Shown piece by piece: positions 41,549-50,890 of a stretch of DNA of 64,000 bases (position 1 is its first letter; each line of letters begins with the position of its first letter). Below the pieces are notes generated by a model. The model was not told the origin of the DNA. It was given only the letters and a program-made list of their open reading frames with translations, and searched no databases. Source of the stretch: Novosphingobium resinovorum (GTDB lineage Bacteria; Pseudomonadota; Alphaproteobacteria; Sphingomonadales; Sphingomonadaceae); the NCBI RefSeq assembly GCF_001742225.1, contig NZ_CP017075.1, forward strand, positions 3,130,001 through 3,194,000, in the 5' to 3' direction. The position numbers and the translations under genes are program-made.

Positions 41549-41875
41549 TCAATTGGTGTGCGGATTGCCGTCTGTGTGATCGTCGAGTTCCTTGGCGACG
41601 TCGTTCGCGGCCTTCTCGGCGTCGGCGGCGATGTCGTCGGTGGTCTTTTCGGCGCTCTTGGCTGCGTCCTTCGCGGCGTCGGCGGTGTCGTTGGCGGCCT
41701 GCGATGCGGTGGCGCCGGCATTGCCCAGCGCATCACCTACGTCCGAGGCGGTGTCGGAGAGGTCGTCACCGGCAGACGAAGCGGCTTCGCTGGCGGCGTC
41801 CTGGGTCTTTTCCGAGCAGGCGGCCAGCGACATGGCGGCCACGGCTGCGGCGGCAACGAAAACGATCTTGCGCAT
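41549..41875 (-). CDS. Small Ala/Asp-rich lipoprotein
   Basis: The protein is 108 aa. The signal peptide ends in the lipobox LAAC (Cys20). The mature part is almost wholly built of Ala, Asp, Ser, Lys and Glu in a heptad-like run (DAASEAASSAGDDLSDTASD, then AKDAAKSAEKTTDDIAADAE) that should form a long amphipathic helix or coiled coil. The end is HTDGNPHTN. It resembles YtxH-like or Lpp-like envelope spacer proteins in style, but no function is known. Confidence 0.75.
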   Translation of the reverse strand: MRKIVFVAAAAVAAMSLAACSEKTQDAASEAASSAGDDLSDTASDVGDALGNAGATASQAANDTADAAKDAAKSAEKTTDDIAADAEKAANDVAKELDDHTDGNPHTN

Positions 41876-42075
41876 ATTCTATCCCTCTTTCTGCGAGTTA
41901 CCCCGTCGGCGAAAACGCCGCGTGAGCCTCTTCGACGGGCTCAGACCCGTGGGTACGAGGCACACTGCGGCGTTTCAAGCGCCCGGCGAAAACACCTGCG
42001 GACATGAACGGTTCCTGTGCAGCGAAGAAATCACCGCTGCTGACGCCGCCACGACACGCTGCTAGGGGTTGCGGC

Positions 42076-44919
42076 ATGGATTCCAAGCAGCACCTCTATC
42101 TCGTCGATGGCTCGGCCTACATCTTCCGCGCCTATCACCGCCTGCCGCCGCTCACCAACCCGGAAGGGACGCCAGTGGGCGCGGTCTACGGCTACACGAC
42201 GATGCTGTGGAAGCTGGCCGAGGATCTCAACAAGGCCGACGGTCCGACCCATCTGGCGGTAATTCTCGACGCTTCCAGCCACTCGTTCCGCAACGACATC
42301 TACGCCGACTACAAGGCCAACCGCCCGCCGCCGCCCGAAGACCTTGTCCCGCAGTTTCCGCTGATCCGCGACGCGACGCGTGCGTTCTCGCTGCCTTGCA
42401 TCGAGGAGCAGGGTCTTGAGGCGGACGACCTCATTGCCTCCTACGCCCGCGCCGCCACGGCGCAGGGCTGGGACGTGACGATCGTGTCCTCGGACAAGGA
42501 TCTCATGCAGTTGGTCGGCAAATGCGGCATCGGCGGCGGCTGCGTCGACATGCTGGACACGATGAAGAACCAGCGCATCGACATTCCCGAGGTGATCGAG
42601 AAGTTCGGCGTTCCACCAGAGAAGGTCGGCGACGTCCTCGCGCTGATGGGCGATGCGGTGGACAACGTGCCCGGCGTCTACGGCGTCGGCCCCAAGACCG
42701 CGACCAAGCTGATCCAGGACTACGGCGATCTCGAATCCGCGCTGGCCGCCGCGCCGGAGATGAAGAAGTCCAAGCTTCAGGAACGCCTGATCGAGCAGGC
42801 CGAGCAGGCGCGTCTGTCCAAGGTGCTGGTGACGCTGAAGGAGGACTGCACCCTCCCGATGGCGCTCGACGACTTCAAGCTCGATGCGATCCCGCCCGAG
42901 CCGCTGGCCGCGTTCCTCTCCACCCACGGCTTCACCAGCCTCTTGAAGCGCCTCGACACCGGCCACGGCAGCCCCGAGCGCGCTACGCAGCTGAACCCGG
43001 CGAAGGCGACAACCGCTGCCGCTGCCAGCCCGACCGAAGGCGCGGCGCGTCAGCCCCTGCCCGAATGGCCCGCGATCGATCGCGATGCCTATGAGTGCGT
43101 GACGACGGACGCGCAGCTCGACGAGTGGATTGCGAAGGCCTTTGCCGCGCGGCTGGTCGCGGTGGACACCGAGACCTCGATGCTCGATGCGATGCGGGCC
43201 GATCTGGCGGGCATCAGCCTCGCGGTCGGGCCGAACGAGGCCTGCTACATCCCGCTGGGCCATGGTGGCAGCGACATGTTCGCCGAAAAGCCCGTTCAGG
43301 TATCGCTAGGTGCCGCTGTGTCCCGCCTGAAGCCGCTGCTGGAGAGCGATGCGGTGCTCAAGGTCGGCCAGAACATTAAGTACGACCTCAACGTGCTGGC
43401 CCGCCACGGAATCGCGGTGGCGCCGATCGACGACACGATGATCGTCAGCTTCTGCCTCGACGCCGGCCGTCAGATCGAGGGCATCGGCGGCGGGCACGGC
43501 ATGGACGAGCTTTCGCAGCGCCACCTCGGCCATACCACGCTGACGTTCAAGGAAATCTGCGGCACGGGCAAGAAGGCGATCCCCTTCGGCGAAGTTCCGC
43601 TCGACCGCGCGACGCAGTACGCCGCCGAGGACGCCGACGTCACCTGGCGCCTGCACTCGGCGCTCAAGCCGCGCCTCTCCTTTGAGGGCGGCACCCGCAT
43701 CTACGAGCGCGTCGATCGCCCGCTGATCCCGGTCGTAGCGCAGATGGAGCGCCACGGGGTCAAGGTCGACCGCGAGAAATTGTTCGGCCTTTCCAGCCAG
43801 TTCGCCGAGGCCATCGGCGCGCTGGAGAAGGAGATCTTCGAGAAGGTCGGCCAGGAATTCACCATCGGCAGCCCCAAGCAGCTCGGCGACATCCTGTTCG
43901 ACAAGCTCGGCTACAAGGGCGGCAAGAAGGGCAAGAGCGGCCAGTATTCCACCGACCAGTCGGTGCTTGAAAAGCTGGCCGCCGAGGGCGAGGTGGTCGC
44001 CACCAAGGTGCTGGAATGGCGCCAGCTTTCCAAGCTGCGCTCGACGTATACCGAGGCCCTGCAGGCCGCGATCAACCCCGAGACGGGCCGCGTCCACACC
44101 AGCTACAGCCTCGTCGGCGCGCAGACCGGGCGTCTGTCCTCGACCGATCCGAACCTGCAGAACATCCCGATCCGCACCGAGATCGGCCGCCAGATCCGCC
44201 ACTGCTTCGTCGCCGAGCCGGGCAACGTCCTGCTCGCCGCCGACTATTCGCAGATCGAACTGCGCCTCGCCGCGCACATGGCCGACGTGCCCAGCCTCAA
44301 GGAAGCGTTCGCGGCGGGCGAGGACATTCACTCGCGCACGGCGATGGAGATGTTCGGCACGGTCGATCGCGACACGCGCGGCCGGGCCAAGACGATCAAC
44401 TTCGCGATCCTCTACGGTATCTCGCGCTGGGGCCTCGCGGGCCGTCTGGGCACGTCCTCGGACGAGGCGCAGGCAATGATCGACCGCTATTTCGAGCGCT
44501 TCCCGGGCATCCAGCGCTACATCCACGAGACGCTGGAGAGCGTACGCGCCAAGGGCTATTCGGAGACGCTGTTCGGCCGCAAGACGTGGTTCCCGCGCGT
44601 CAATTCCAAGAACCAGGCCGAGCGCCAGGGCTCCGAGCGCGCGGCGATCAACGCGCCGATCCAGGGCACCAGCGCCGACATCATCAAGCGGGCGATGGCG
44701 CGCATGACTCCGGCGCTGGTCGAGGCAGGCCTGCCCAATGTCCGCATGCTGCTGCAGGTGCACGACGAACTCGTCTTCGAACTGCCCGAGGGCGAAGTCG
44801 CGGCAGCCTCGCCGGTAATCGAGCGGGTGATGGCCGAGGCGGCGCTGCCTGCGGTGACCCTCGACGTGCCGCTGGGGATCGAGATCGGCCACGGCGAGAG
44901 TTGGGGCGCGGCGCACTGA
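42076..44919 (+). CDS. polA: DNA polymerase I
   Basis: The 947 aa repair and Okazaki-fragment polymerase. The 5'-3' exonuclease domain comes first (LYLVDGSAYIFRAYH, then GLEADDLIASYA). Next is the 3'-5' exonuclease with intact acidic motifs (VDTETS, then GQNIKYDLN and YAAEDADVTW), so proofreading should work. The polymerase domain has motif A ADYSQIELR, the O-helix region RGRAKTINFAILYG and motif C QVHDELVFE. ATG 42076 gives the usual start; the upstream open part has no ribosome site. Confidence 0.97.
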   Translation: MDSKQHLYLVDGSAYIFRAYHRLPPLTNPEGTPVGAVYGYTTMLWKLAEDLNKADGPTHLAVILDASSHSFRNDIYADYKANRPPPPEDLVPQFPLIRDATRAFSLPCIEEQGLEADDLIASYARAATAQGWDVTIVSSDKDLMQLVGKCGIGGGCVDMLDTMKNQRIDIPEVIEKFGVPPEKVGDVLALMGDAVDNVPGVYGVGPKTATKLIQDYGDLESALAAAPEMKKSKLQERLIEQAEQARLSKVLVTLKEDCTLPMALDDFKLDAIPPEPLAAFLSTHGFTSLLKRLDTGHGSPERATQLNPAKATTAAAASPTEGAARQPLPEWPAIDRDAYECVTTDAQLDEWIAKAFAARLVAVDTETSMLDAMRADLAGISLAVGPNEACYIPLGHGGSDMFAEKPVQVSLGAAVSRLKPLLESDAVLKVGQNIKYDLNVLARHGIAVAPIDDTMIVSFCLDAGRQIEGIGGGHGMDELSQRHLGHTTLTFKEICGTGKKAIPFGEVPLDRATQYAAEDADVTWRLHSALKPRLSFEGGTRIYERVDRPLIPVVAQMERHGVKVDREKLFGLSSQFAEAIGALEKEIFEKVGQEFTIGSPKQLGDILFDKLGYKGGKKGKSGQYSTDQSVLEKLAAEGEVVATKVLEWRQLSKLRSTYTEALQAAINPETGRVHTSYSLVGAQTGRLSSTDPNLQNIPIRTEIGRQIRHCFVAEPGNVLLAADYSQIELRLAAHMADVPSLKEAFAAGEDIHSRTAMEMFGTVDRDTRGRAKTINFAILYGISRWGLAGRLGTSSDEAQAMIDRYFERFPGIQRYIHETLESVRAKGYSETLFGRKTWFPRVNSKNQAERQGSERAAINAPIQGTSADIIKRAMARMTPALVEAGLPNVRMLLQVHDELVFELPEGEVAAASPVIERVMAEAALPAVTLDVPLGIEIGHGESWGAAH

Positions 44920-44927
44920 AGGTTCTG

Positions 44928-45038
44928 CCCACCCCGTCCGGCTAAGGCCTTCGGGCCAAGCCTTCCGGCCCTCCCGCAAGCGAGAGGGCTGCTTCCGATC
45001 CTCTCCCCTCCCGATTGCGGGAGGGGCTGGGGGTGGGC
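44928..45038. repeat. Intergenic palindromic repeat, family A (copy 1)
   Basis: It starts CCCACCCCGTCCGGCTA, holds paired CCTCCCGC..GCGGGAGGGG modules and ends GGGGGTGGGC. Other copies lie at 56631-56746 and 63447-63527. Confidence 0.75.
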
Positions 45039-45095
45039 CGGGCAAAAACCACGACTACCCGCGAAACTGCTGCACTGCAGCATCGTTTGCTCCCC

Positions 45096-46220
45096 ATGAT
45101 CGACTTTATCGAGAGCCACATCGCGGGCCTTCCGAGCTGGGCCGAGAGGCCGGTGGTCGCCATCGTCGCCGCGCTGATCGGGGTGGTGCTGGCGCTGGCG
45201 ATCCACACGATACTCTTCCGCGTCCTCGTCCGGGTGGCGCGGGGAAGCACCAGCGATGCCGACGACCTCGTCGTCAACCGCCTCGAACGCCCGACCCGCT
45301 GGGCCTTTCTCTCGATCGGCATGGTCATGGCTGCGCGCGAGGCTCCGGCACTCGACGCCGTATGGGACCGGCTGGCCCCGTTCGTCATGCCGCTCCTCAC
45401 CGGCTGGGTGGCCATCGCGATCTTCCGCGCCTTCATCGAGGCGATGATCCTGCGCGCCGACATCACCGTCGAGAACAACCGCAACGCCCGCCGCCGCCGC
45501 ACGCGCCTTGGCATTATGAGCCGCCTCGGCACCTTCCTGATCGTGTTCCTGACGATCTCGGGCATGCTGGCCTCGATCCCCGGGGTGAAGGAGATCGGCG
45601 TTACCCTGATGGCCTCGGCCGGCCTTGCCGCGCTGGCCGTCGGCGCCGCCGCGCAGCCCGCGCTCAAGGCGCTGATCGCGGGCATCCAGATGGCGATGAC
45701 CGAGCCGATCTCGATCGACGACGTCATCATCCTCGACGGCGAATGGGGCCGCATCGAGGATATCCGCACCACTTACGTGGTCGTGCGCCTGTGGGACGAC
45801 CGCCGCCTCGTCGTCCCCTCCAACCGCTTCCTCGAGGACACCTTCCAGAACTGGACCAAGACCACCTCGCAGCTGCTGGGCACCGTGTTCCTATACCTTG
45901 ATCACGGCACCGACATCGGCCCGATCCGCGAGGAATATACCCGCCAGATCAAGGCCCACCGCCTGTTCGACCAGCGTGCCCAGATCCTTCAGGTCACTGA
46001 CTGCCGCGACCAGACCCTCGAAGTGCGCCTCCTCATGAGCGCCCGCGACGGACCGACCCTGTTCGACCTGCGCTGCGAAATCCGCGAGAGCATGATGGAC
46101 TGGATTCGCCGCGAAATGCCCGAAGCGCTCGCCCGTCGCCGCCAGTTGCAGGTCGCGCCGATGGAGCTTGCGGCCGCCCCTTCGATGGTGGAGGCGATGG
46201 GGAAGGGAGCCTTGAATTAA
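45096..46220 (+). CDS. MscS-family mechanosensitive ion channel
   Basis: The protein is 374 aa. Four N-terminal hydrophobic helices lead to the pore-lining helix with the glycine/alanine pattern ASAGLAALAVGAAAQPALKALIAGIQMAMTEPI. The cytoplasmic beta domain follows (DDVIILDGEWGRIEDI and TTYVVVRLWDDRRLVVPSNRFLEDTFQNWT). Such channels open under membrane tension and release solutes on osmotic downshock. ATG 45096 is used; the upstream part of the open frame lies in the family A repeat. Confidence 0.92.
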   Translation: MIDFIESHIAGLPSWAERPVVAIVAALIGVVLALAIHTILFRVLVRVARGSTSDADDLVVNRLERPTRWAFLSIGMVMAAREAPALDAVWDRLAPFVMPLLTGWVAIAIFRAFIEAMILRADITVENNRNARRRRTRLGIMSRLGTFLIVFLTISGMLASIPGVKEIGVTLMASAGLAALAVGAAAQPALKALIAGIQMAMTEPISIDDVIILDGEWGRIEDIRTTYVVVRLWDDRRLVVPSNRFLEDTFQNWTKTTSQLLGTVFLYLDHGTDIGPIREEYTRQIKAHRLFDQRAQILQVTDCRDQTLEVRLLMSARDGPTLFDLRCEIRESMMDWIRREMPEALARRRQLQVAPMELAAAPSMVEAMGKGALN

Positions 46221-46229
46221 GAGGAAGGT

Positions 46230-46249
46230 GCGAGGGCCATCGCCCTCGC
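46230..46249. repeat. GCGAGGGC palindrome, family E (copy 1)
   Basis: GCGAGGGC-CATC-GCCCTCGC, followed by GCTCCCG. It is in direct orientation to the copy at 46796-46815. Confidence 0.85.
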
Positions 46250-46292
46250 GCTCCCGTTATTGTCGTCGTCGTGCCCTGCGCTCGGGGGTGTG

Positions 46293-46454
46293 CAAGGTGA
46301 CGCAGGTTTACACGGTTTACACGGTCCAGAGGGAAAAGTGTCACCTTGGGGCCGTTTTGGGGCCGAAAGTGTCACCTTGCAGGGCAAATGTGTCACCTTG
46401 CGCGCCCGATGTGTCACCTTGTGGTGTAACCTTGTGTGTAAAGGTGTCACCTTG
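46293..46454. repeat. Array of GTGTCACCTTG repeats
   Basis: GTGTCACCTTG occurs at 46338, 46369, 46390, 46411 and 46444, with a one-base variant at 46424 and an inverted CAAGGTGAC at 46293-46301. Distances are 31, 21, 21, 13 and 20 bases, mostly near two or three DNA turns. A tandem GGTTTACAC pair (46305-46322) lies beside it. Part of the array is read as QGDT repeats in the minus-strand HTH gene. Confidence 0.85.
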
Positions 46455-46703
46455 TGCGGCTTGACGCTCCTGCCGGAAGAGGGCGCCCCAGGCCAGCCCC
46501 TCGTCCCAGACCTCGGCGAACTGCGGCCCGAGCCGCGCGCGCAGGCGATAGGCCGACTGGCGAGACATCCCCACCTCCCGCGCCGCCGCCGCAACCCCTC
46601 CCGTCCGAGCCAGCGCCGCGACGAAGGCATGAACCCTCGCTCTGGTCCAACGATAGTCGGCGTTGCTCCGACGGGGCGATCTGGGTGCGTGAGGCTGGGT
46701 CAT
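46341..46703 (-). CDS. Small helix-turn-helix protein with QGDT-repeat tail
   Basis: The protein is 120 aa from ATG 46703. The core TRARVHAFVAALARTGGVAAAAREVGMSRQSAYRLRARLG is a clear helix-turn-helix of the kind seen in small terminase-like or regulator proteins of sphingomonads, followed by FAEVWDEGLAWGALFRQ. The last 37 residues are encoded by the GTGTCACCTTG array and read QGDT four times. The stop codon itself comes from an out-of-frame copy of the same repeat. The tail therefore looks like DNA repeats invading a gene end. The function is unknown; DNA binding is likely. Confidence 0.65.
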   Translation of the reverse strand: MTQPHAPRSPRRSNADYRWTRARVHAFVAALARTGGVAAAAREVGMSRQSAYRLRARLGPQFAEVWDEGLAWGALFRQERQAAQGDTFTHKVTPQGDTSGAQGDTFALQGDTFGPKTAPR

Positions 46704-46795
46704 GCCGGGGAGGGTATGACGGGGCGGGGGATGTAGGAAAGTGGGGTGCCGTGATGCTGGCATGAGGGAATGAGAAAATAGAAAACAAAGTAAAT

Positions 46796-46815
46796 GCGAG
46801 GGCCATCGCCCTCGC
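46796..46815. repeat. GCGAGGGC palindrome, family E (copy 2)
   Basis: Identical 20-base palindrome to copy 1 with the same GCTCCCG right flank, 150 bases before the nuclease gene. Confidence 0.85.
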
Positions 46816-46965
46816 GCTCCCGGTAATGTCGACCTCACGTCCCGAAGCATGCAATGATTAAAATTCTGTAATCTATAAAAGGTCCTTAGCTCATAAGTAG
46901 TTTTGCTGGACTCACGTCGTTACAGGAGTTTAATCTTTCATTTATCAAGGCGTTGAGGGGGCTTT

Positions 46966-48042
46966 ATGGATTTGGGCACGCGCATTCTCGAACTGCAAAA
47001 GCGAACCATTGAGCATCGCGAGGTCCTGTTGACCGAGGAAGCGGCGAAAACGGCTCTGGTGATGCCCTTTTTGCAGTCGCTGGGTTACGACGTTTTTAAT
47101 CCGAGCGAGGTGGTTCCTGAATTCACTGCAGACGTAGGAACCAAGAAGGGCGAAAAAGTCGATTATGCAATCTGCCACGATGGTCGTGTAACTATTCTGG
47201 TGGAATGCAAACCATCCTCGATTGAATTAAATATCAATCACGCAGCACAGTTGTTCAGATATTTCAGCGTCACCGATGCACGCCTTGCTGTTTTGACAAA
47301 CGGCGTGAACTACCAGTTTTATTCTGATGTTGAAAAACCGAATAAAATGGATGATCGTCCATTCTTTACGTTCAGCATGGACGCGATCAAACCAACTGAC
47401 ATAAAGACGTTGGAGAAATTTTCGAAATCAAGTTTTGACATTGAAAAGATTGTTCAGGAGGCAGGAAACCTCAAGGTTCAATCGCTTCTTCGTAAGGAAC
47501 TTGAAAAGGAATTCGCTGAGCCATCAGAAGAATTTGTGCGGTTGATGGCAAGTCGGGTCCATGACGGCCGCTTGACGCCTGCCATCAAGGAAAATTTCGG
47601 ACGTATGCTCGGAGCTACGATCAATTTGATAATCCGTGATCTGGTTACGGATCGTTTGTCCAACGCTCTCAATGCTTCTGCCCCCGTGATTGCTGAAGAC
47701 GTTGACGGTGGCGCGGCGAATGATGTTATCGAAGAGGGTGTGGTTACCACGCAGGAAGAGATTTCCGGCTTCCACATCGTACAAGCTATCGCCTCGCGCC
47801 TCGTAGACCCCAAGCGGGTCAATATCCGTGATGCGAAATCCTATTGTGCCATCTTGCTTGACGATAATAATCGAAAGACCGTTGCGCGGATGCATTTCAA
47901 CGGCATTTCAACGAAGTATCTTGGTACTTTTTCCGGCAAGGAAGAGCAGAGAAACCTGATTTCCGAACTCACGCAAATCTACCAGTTCGCGCCTCAAATC
48001 GAGGCTCGACTTCGTGAATTGGATGATAGCATCCCTGCGTAA
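46966..48042 (+). CDS. Stand-alone type I restriction HsdR N-terminal-like nuclease
   Basis: The protein is 358 aa, preceded by GTTGAGGGGG. The N-terminal half has a PD-(D/E)xK nuclease pattern: KVDYAI as the Asp strand and ILVECKP as the ExK strand, with ADVGTKKGEK before it, as in HsdR N-terminal domains. The rest is helical and ends in a possible ligand-binding part (RKTVARMHFNG). There is no helicase domain and no HsdM or HsdS gene nearby. Base composition is visibly poorer in GC than the neighbours, with many AAA, GAA and ATT codons, which suggests recent transfer. A phage-defence or DNA-repair role is possible but unproven. Confidence 0.78.
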   Translation: MDLGTRILELQKRTIEHREVLLTEEAAKTALVMPFLQSLGYDVFNPSEVVPEFTADVGTKKGEKVDYAICHDGRVTILVECKPSSIELNINHAAQLFRYFSVTDARLAVLTNGVNYQFYSDVEKPNKMDDRPFFTFSMDAIKPTDIKTLEKFSKSSFDIEKIVQEAGNLKVQSLLRKELEKEFAEPSEEFVRLMASRVHDGRLTPAIKENFGRMLGATINLIIRDLVTDRLSNALNASAPVIAEDVDGGAANDVIEEGVVTTQEEISGFHIVQAIASRLVDPKRVNIRDAKSYCAILLDDNNRKTVARMHFNGISTKYLGTFSGKEEQRNLISELTQIYQFAPQIEARLRELDDSIPA

Positions 48043-48081
48043 CGGAGCGATACGGCGCTTACGTCGCCAATTCCCGGGAGC

Positions 48082-48101
48082 GCGAGGGCGATGGCCCTCG
48101 C
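48082..48101. repeat. GCGAGGGC palindrome, family E (copy 3, inverted)
   Basis: The same unit in reverse orientation (GGGAGC on the left), 40 bases after the nuclease stop. With copy 2 it brackets the nuclease gene as an inverted pair. Confidence 0.85.
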
Positions 48102-48211
48102 ATTTTCTCTTCTCCCTTCTTCCCTGCCTGAAACGACAAAAGCCCGGCCGCAACGGACCGGGTTTTTGCTTTGGCGGAAGGTTCGCATCGCGAGCGTGGG
48201 TTCAAGCCGCT

Positions 48212-48241
48212 CTGGATTGCTTCGCTACGCTCGCAATGACG
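48212..48241. repeat. Single arm of repeat family C
   Basis: It contains TGGATTGCTTCGCTACGCTC and ends AATGACG, matching the right arm of the repeat at 60282-60358. The left arm is missing or decayed. Confidence 0.75.
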
Positions 48242-48305
48242 AAGGGTGGGGAGAAAGAGCGCCGAGGGCGGTGACGCGGGAAATCTCGCGCCCCACCCCC
48301 GACCC

Positions 48306-50615
48306 TCAGTGCTTCCGTTCGCGTGTGCTTTCCACCATGCCCGGGGCGATGAAGCCGATCGGCGTCACTTCCATGGCGCGCTTTTTCAGTTCGCCTTTCA
48401 TGCGCTGGTATTCGTCTTCCATGGCTTCGGTCACGGTGGCGCGGCTGTCTTCGAGGGCTTCCTCGAAGTCCTGCATCGTTACTTCTTCCACGCTCGCGCC
48501 GCGTTTGCGGATGGCGATGAGGCCGGCGCGGCGGACGACGTCCTCCAGATCCGCGCCGGTGAAGCGTTCGGTGCGGTCGGCGATCTCGCCCAGGCGTACG
48601 TCCTGCGCCAGCGGCATCTTGCCGGTGTGGATGCCGAGGATGTGTTCGCGGCCCGGGGCGTCGGGGGTGCCGACGTAGACCAGTTCGTCGAAGCGGCCGG
48701 GGCGCAGGAGGGCGGGGTCGACCAGTGCCGGGCGGTTCGTGGCGCCGACGAGGACGACCGACTGCAGTTCCTCCATCCCGTCCATCTCGGCGAGGATGGT
48801 GTTGACCACGCGGGCGGTGACTTGCGGTTCGCTGCCGCCGCCGCCCATGCCGCGGGCGGGGACGAGGCTGTCGATCTCGTCGATGAAGATCACGCAGGGA
48901 GCCACCTGACGGGCGCGGGCGAACAGCTTGGCGATCTGCTGTTCGCTTTCGCCGTACCACTTGCTGAGCAGGTCGGAGGACTTGATCGAGATGAAGTTCG
49001 CCTCGGCCTCTTTCGCCACGGCCTTGGCCAGCAGGGTCTTGCCGGTGCCGGGCGGGCCGTAGAGGAGGAAGCCCTTGGCCGGGCGGATGCCCAGCTTGTG
49101 GAACGCCTCCGGGTTCTTCAGTGGCAGTTCGATGCCTTCCTTCAGCTTGATCTGCGCCTCGTCCAGGCCGCCGATGTCGGCCCAGCCGATGTTCGGCACC
49201 TGCACCATGACCTCGCGCATGGCGGAGGGCTGGACGCGCTTGAGGGCGGCGAGGAAGTCCTCGCGGTAGACCTGCAGGTTGTCGAGCACTTCGGCGGGGA
49301 TGGTGCGCGCCTCGAGGTCGAGCTTGGGCATGATGCGGCGCACCGCCTCGATCGCGGCCTCGCGGGCGAGGGCGGCAAGGTCGGCGCCGACGAAGCCGTG
49401 GGTGGTGCGGGCCAGCTCGTTCAGGTCCACGCGCTCGCTCAGCGGCATGCCGCGCGTGTGGATGCCGAGGATCTCGCGGCGGCCCTTCTCGTCGGGCACG
49501 CCGATGACGATCTCGCGGTCGAAGCGGCCGGGGCGGCGCAGGGCCTCGTCGATGGCGTCGGGGCGGTTGGTGGCGGCGATGACGACCACGTGGGCGCGGC
49601 TGTTGAGGCCGTCCATCAGCGTGAGCAGCTGGGCGACGAGGCGCTTTTCCGCTTCGCCGTGGACCTGGTCGCGCTTGGGGGCGATCGAGTCGATCTCGTC
49701 GATGAAGACGATCGCGGGGGCGGACTTGGTCGCCTCCTCGAAGATCTCGCGCAAGTGCTTCTCGCTCTCGCCATAGCCGGATCCCATGATCTCGGGGCCG
49801 TTGATCGAGAAGAAGCTGGCCTCGCTCTCGTTGGCGACGGCCTGTGCCAGGCGCGTCTTGCCGGTCCCCGGCGGGCCGTGGAGCAGGACGCCCTTGGGCG
49901 GGGCGACGCCGAGGCGGGTGAACAGTTCGGGGTAGCGCAGCGGCAGTTCGACCATTTCGCGCAGCTGGCGGATGGTGTCGCTCATGCCGCCGACGTCGTC
50001 GTAGTTGACGTCGCCGCGCGCGTCGTGGGCTTCCTCGAAGACCTCGCGCAGTTCGACTTCGGTGTTCTCGTCGATGTGGACGATGCCGCGCGGGGTGGTG
50101 GAGACGACGTTGAGGCGGATCTGGGTCAGCGCATAGGCGGGCGCGTTGAACATGCGGCGCAGCTGGGGCGGGATGTCCGCGACCTGCTGCTGGCCGGTGG
50201 TGGCGACGAGGTCTCCCTGCACCATGGGGCGCTGGAAGAAGTTGCGCTTGAGCGCGGCCGAGGGGCCCTGCAGGCGCATGTCCTTCTGCGCCGGCGCGAA
50301 GACGACGCGCTGGGCAGGGCGCGATTCGGCCTTGCGGATGGTGACGTGGTCGCCGGAGCCGACTTCGGCATTGCCGCGCTGGAGGCCGTCGAGGCGGATG
50401 ACGCTGAGGCCCTCGTCCTCGTCGTAGGCGAGTACGGCGCGGGCCACGGTCACGGCCTTGCCGGTGATTTCGAGCACGTCGCCTTCCATGGCGCCGATCT
50501 CGCCCAATGCGGCGCGAGACAGGCGGGCGATGCCCTGGCCGCTCTCTTCCTGACGAGCGGCGGCGACCTGCAGCTTTATGGTGCGGTCTTCGGTCTTGGT
50601 TTCGGTATCCGCCAT
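48306..50615 (-). CDS. CDC48/p97-type AAA+ ATPase
   Basis: The protein is 769 aa with an N domain (double-psi barrel-like part starting [21 protein letters not shown]) followed by two AAA modules. Walker A sites GPPGTGKT lie near residues 245-252 and 518-525, each followed by FIDEIDS as Walker B. Arginine-finger motifs (RRPGRFD, LRPGRFD) are present. This is the archaeal/eukaryal CDC48 architecture, found in some bacteria including sphingomonads. It unfolds or extracts proteins for degradation or recycling. The C terminus ends STRERKH. It is the last minus-strand gene after the candidate small RNA terminator. Confidence 0.95.
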   Translation of the reverse strand: MADTETKTEDRTIKLQVAAARQEESGQGIARLSRAALGEIGAMEGDVLEITGKAVTVARAVLAYDEDEGLSVIRLDGLQRGNAEVGSGDHVTIRKAESRPAQRVVFAPAQKDMRLQGPSAALKRNFFQRPMVQGDLVATTGQQQVADIPPQLRRMFNAPAYALTQIRLNVVSTTPRGIVHIDENTEVELREVFEEAHDARGDVNYDDVGGMSDTIRQLREMVELPLRYPELFTRLGVAPPKGVLLHGPPGTGKTRLAQAVANESEASFFSINGPEIMGSGYGESEKHLREIFEEATKSAPAIVFIDEIDSIAPKRDQVHGEAEKRLVAQLLTLMDGLNSRAHVVVIAATNRPDAIDEALRRPGRFDREIVIGVPDEKGRREILGIHTRGMPLSERVDLNELARTTHGFVGADLAALAREAAIEAVRRIMPKLDLEARTIPAEVLDNLQVYREDFLAALKRVQPSAMREVMVQVPNIGWADIGGLDEAQIKLKEGIELPLKNPEAFHKLGIRPAKGFLLYGPPGTGKTLLAKAVAKEAEANFISIKSSDLLSKWYGESEQQIAKLFARARQVAPCVIFIDEIDSLVPARGMGGGGSEPQVTARVVNTILAEMDGMEELQSVVLVGATNRPALVDPALLRPGRFDELVYVGTPDAPGREHILGIHTGKMPLAQDVRLGEIADRTERFTGADLEDVVRRAGLIAIRKRGASVEEVTMQDFEEALEDSRATVTEAMEDEYQRMKGELKKRAMEVTPIGFIAPGMVESTRERKH

Positions 50616-50775
50616 GTGCGGGGTGTTCCTTCCTCGATCCCGTGCCGGTCATCGTGCTGATCGACCGGTCGGTGGAGGATAGCTGGGTATCGCCACCGGG
50701 GAATGCAAATCGAACCCGTACGATGCGCGCGTGTTCCCTTTCCGAGTGGCGGAATTCGCGCATTACCCGGACAAG

Positions 50776-50805
50776 AAAAAAGGCCCGGTCGTTTCCGACC
50801 AGGCC
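50776..50805 (-). terminator. Strong rho-independent terminator with no gene directly upstream
   Basis: A 10-base stem (50782-50791 with 50796-50805, one wobble), a 4-base loop and, on the minus strand, TTTTTT. The nearest upstream gene on that strand ends 360 bases away and has its own terminator. Confidence 0.88.
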
Positions 50806-50890
50806 GTAGAAGTTTTGGGAGAGGATGCCTGAAAGGCACTGTCTGTATGCTGCCGAATCGGCTTTTGTGCAAGTGCGAAAAGGATAGGTC
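50776..50890 (-). ncRNA. Candidate small RNA ending at an orphan terminator
   Basis: Reading the minus strand, a short hairpin (GCCGATTCGGC) and an unpaired CCTCTCCC stretch precede the strong terminator. CU-rich loops of this kind mask ribosome sites in many alphaproteobacterial sRNAs. The 5' end is a guess; no good promoter was found. Confidence 0.3.

Noticed and set aside
46293..46454. Reading the GTGTCACCTTG array as a CRISPR
   Set aside because: The units are 11 bases with irregular 2-20 base gaps, no uniform spacers and no cas genes.
46293..46454. Reading the GTGTCACCTTG array as a plasmid or phage replication origin
   Set aside because: There is no replication initiator, partition or phage gene nearby, and no AT-rich unwinding region directly beside the repeats. 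The iteron likeness is kept only as an open idea.
48246..50660. An 804-codon open frame on the plus strand
   Set aside because: It is antisense to the CDC48 ATPase and contains only repetitive His/Arg/Gly/Ala-rich shadow sequence.
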